This document shows, in pieces, positions 60,678 to 61,911 of a stretch of DNA of 61,911 nucleotides. The notes below the pieces were generated by a model that searched no databases, was not told the DNA's origin, and saw only the letters and a list, made by a program, of their open reading frames with translations. The stretch spans positions 1 through 61,911 of the forward strand of contig PXRQ01000067.1 in the NCBI GenBank assembly GCA_003022005.1. Direction: 5' to 3'. How positions within the stretch are numbered: the first letter of the stretch is position 1; every line of letters begins with the position of its first letter. The position numbers were made by a program, and so were the translations under genes. Source of the stretch: Halobacteriales archaeon QS_5_70_15 (GTDB taxonomy: Archaea; Halobacteriota; Halobacteria; Halobacteriales; Haloarculaceae).

Positions 60678-60923
60678 ATGCGCATCGAGTTCGACCGCGA
60701 CACCTGCATCGGGATGTTCCAGTGTGTCGCCGAGTGGGACGGGTTCGAGACGGACGAGAGCGCCGGAAAGGCGGTGCTCGTCGACGGCGACGAGAGCGAC
60801 GAGGACGTGTTCGTCCGGAGGATACCGGAGGACGAGGAGTTCGAGGCCCAGTTCGCCGCGCGGGTCTGTCCCGTCGACGCCATCGCGGTGTACGACGACG
60901 ACGGCGAACAGCTCATCCCCTGA
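60678..60923 (+). CDS. Ferredoxin-like iron-sulfur protein
   Basis: 81 residues. Cysteines in 'RDTCIGMFQCVAEWDGFE' (Cys10 and Cys16) and 'ARVCPVDAIAVY' (Cys63) give only three ligands, which suggests a [3Fe-4S] cluster or a 4Fe-4S cluster with a fourth non-Cys ligand. The 'CPVDAI' end is typical of bacterial-type ferredoxins. It could be the electron donor of a monooxygenase such as the P450 in this window, but the genes are not neighbours. Very acidic, as expected. Confidence 0.85.
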   Translation: MRIEFDRDTCIGMFQCVAEWDGFETDESAGKAVLVDGDESDEDVFVRRIPEDEEFEAQFAARVCPVDAIAVYDDDGEQLIP

Positions 60924-61017
60924 TCCGAGCGGCGGTCGTCCGTACGCGCCCCTCGCTCGTCCCGCTCGCGGCCGATCCGCGACCGGAAGTGCGGCCCGGT
61001 GGTGGCCGGCGGTCGGA

Positions 61018-61911
61018 TCACTCGAAACCGCCGGGCGGCTGCTCCCGGAGGACGTACACCGCAACGCCGACTCCGTAGAGCAGCATCAGCGACATACCCA
61101 CGGCGACGATCAGGTCGGTCCCGGTCGGGTCCTCCGGCCCGACGGTGGTCGCTGTTCCCGTTCCCCTGCGGGTAGCCGTCCCGGTCGGGTCCTCGGCTGA
61201 CGTCCCGCCCTCCGGCGCCGTCGACCCCGGCGTGAGGGCAACGGTCGCCGACGGCGTCGCCGTCGTCCGGTCGTCCCCGGTCGTCGGGGCCTCCGTGGCG
61301 GTCGTCACCTCGACCGACCCGAGGGCGACGCCGTTCAGGGCCATCTCGTACCGCCCGGGGTCGTCGAGCGTCGTCCGGAGGTAGACGGTCCGCCGTTCGT
61401 CGATGCCGACCGTGACCGTTCGCTGTGCGACGAGCGACCGGTCGGCCGTGAGGTTCAGCGTGATGCGGCCGCGAGCCGGGTTGAAGTTCGACAGGTCGAC
61501 CCGTACCACCACCTCGGACTCGGTTGTGACCGTCCCGTTGAGCAGCTCCCGGTCCTCGATCCCGACGTCGCCGCCCGTTCCAGCGCCTCCGCCGCTCCCG
61601 CCGCCCCCGCCGCCCCCTCCACCGCCACCGTCACCGTCACCGTCATCGGGGGGAGACGTGGGTGTGGCCGTCGGGGTCGGCGACGGGGATCCGGTCGGCG
61701 TCGGTGCGGGGGTCGGGGTCGGCGTCGGTGTCGGCGTTGGAGTCTCGGTCGATGTCGCTGTAGGTGTGACAATGGGTATCGGCGTCGGTGTCGGCGTCGG
61801 CGTTGCAGTAGGCGCTGGCGTGGGTGTGGGTGTTGGAGTCGGAGTTGGCGTGGGTGTCGGAGTTGGCGTGGGTGTCGGAGTTGGCGTGGCTGTCGGTGTT
61901 GGCGTGGCTGT
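61018..61911 (-). CDS. Surface-type protein with Thr-Pro stalk and C-terminal anchor (partial, N-terminus outside)
   Basis: The frame is open from the stop at 61018-61020 to the right edge. Reading toward the C-terminus: a stalk of repeated Thr-Pro with occasional Ala/Ile/Val (61650-61911), an acidic D-G and poly-Gly stretch, a folded domain about 90 residues long ('[20 protein letters not shown]', '[20 protein letters not shown]'), a Thr/Gly/Asp linker and one terminal transmembrane helix ('[20 protein letters not shown]') with a short cytoplasmic end. It is likely an exported, membrane-anchored protein, glycosylated on threonines. The start lies beyond the window, so family is unknown. Confidence 0.75.
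   Translation of the reverse strand, partial: TATPTPTATPTPTPTPTPTPTPTPTPTPTPTPAPTATPTPTPTPIPIVTPTATSTETPTPTPTPTPTPAPTPTGSPSPTPTATPTSPPDDGDGDGGGGGGGGGGGSGGGAGTGGDVGIEDRELLNGTVTTESEVVVRVDLSNFNPARGRITLNLTADRSLVAQRTVTVGIDERRTVYLRTTLDDPGRYEMALNGVALGSVEVTTATEAPTTGDDRTTATPSATVALTPGSTAPEGGTSAEDPTGTATRRGTGTATTVGPEDPTGTDLIVAVGMSLMLLYGVGVAVYVLREQPPGGFE
61781..61911. repeat. Tandem repeat encoding the Thr-Pro stalk
   Basis: Near-perfect short-unit repeats (about 18-bp word GGAGTTGGCGTGGGTGTC and variants) run to the window edge. They encode alternating Thr and Pro in the partial surface protein. Confidence 0.75.

Overview
The window is about 62 kb of haloarchaeal (class Halobacteria) chromosome. The evidence is very high GC, acidic proteins, many leaderless starts with an AT-rich TATA element about 27 nt upstream, a Tat-lipoprotein PstS, an Orc1/Cdc6 with OapABC, a polymerase D small subunit, PurO, ThiR/ThiD-ThiN and several families known only from haloarchaea. 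I cannot name the genus with confidence.

Layout. 1-3.1 kb: start of a phosphate ABC transporter operon (pstS-pstC-pstA, minus strand; pstA leaves the window). 3.4-6.1 kb: small or damaged genes (a frameshifted SHOCT-type membrane protein, a cupin, a C-terminally truncated threonine dehydratase, a frameshifted flavin/PPOX protein, a phosphatase remnant). 6.1-15.3 kb: CinA-like protein, winged-helix protein, cytochrome P450, HD hydrolase, a decayed beta-helix protein, DUF2892 protein, aminotransferase, a palindrome-rich gap, hisD, a small exported protein and tRNA-Gln(CTG). 15.3-21.6 kb: alpha-glucan genes (GT4 glycosyltransferase and a 1516-residue double-GH15 protein). 21.7-29.1 kb: a thiamine region (P-loop ATPase + Nramp-like transporter, frameshifted SSS symporter, ThiR, two TenA types, ThiD-ThiN); three intergenic gaps share one 15-bp motif that I propose as the ThiR operator. 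29.3-41.5 kb: mixed metabolism, including a radical-SAM/methyltransferase pair, DUF547, enoyl-CoA hydratase, amidase, purO and aspartate kinase.

41.9-49.6 kb is the chromosomal replication region. DP1 (polymerase D small subunit), signal peptidase and orc1/cdc6 lie on one side, and oapA-oapB-oapC on the other. Between orc1 and oapA is a 1.2-kb gap with four origin-recognition-box (ORB) motifs, an AT-rich unwinding-type segment and two perfect tandem duplications; I call this oriC. More ORB-like pairs lie inside the DP1 coding sequence and at 51.9-52.0 kb. A long dispersed repeat sits in the two convergent gaps that flank DP1 and orc1.

49.7-61.9 kb: MATE exporter, a 28-aa membrane peptide, a frameshifted haloarchaeal protein, a RecA/KaiC-like protein with an altered P-loop, a GIY-YIG protein, two mini zinc-finger proteins, a DUF1931 histone-fold protein, rpiA, a phosphohexomutase, two SDRs, an MBL-fold hydrolase, an NTF2-like protein, a ferredoxin, and the C-terminal part of a Thr-Pro-stalked surface protein.

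At least six genes here are interrupted by apparent one-base indels in G/C-rich sequence. That is more than expected for a finished haloarchaeal genome, so some 'pseudogenes' may be sequencing or assembly errors.
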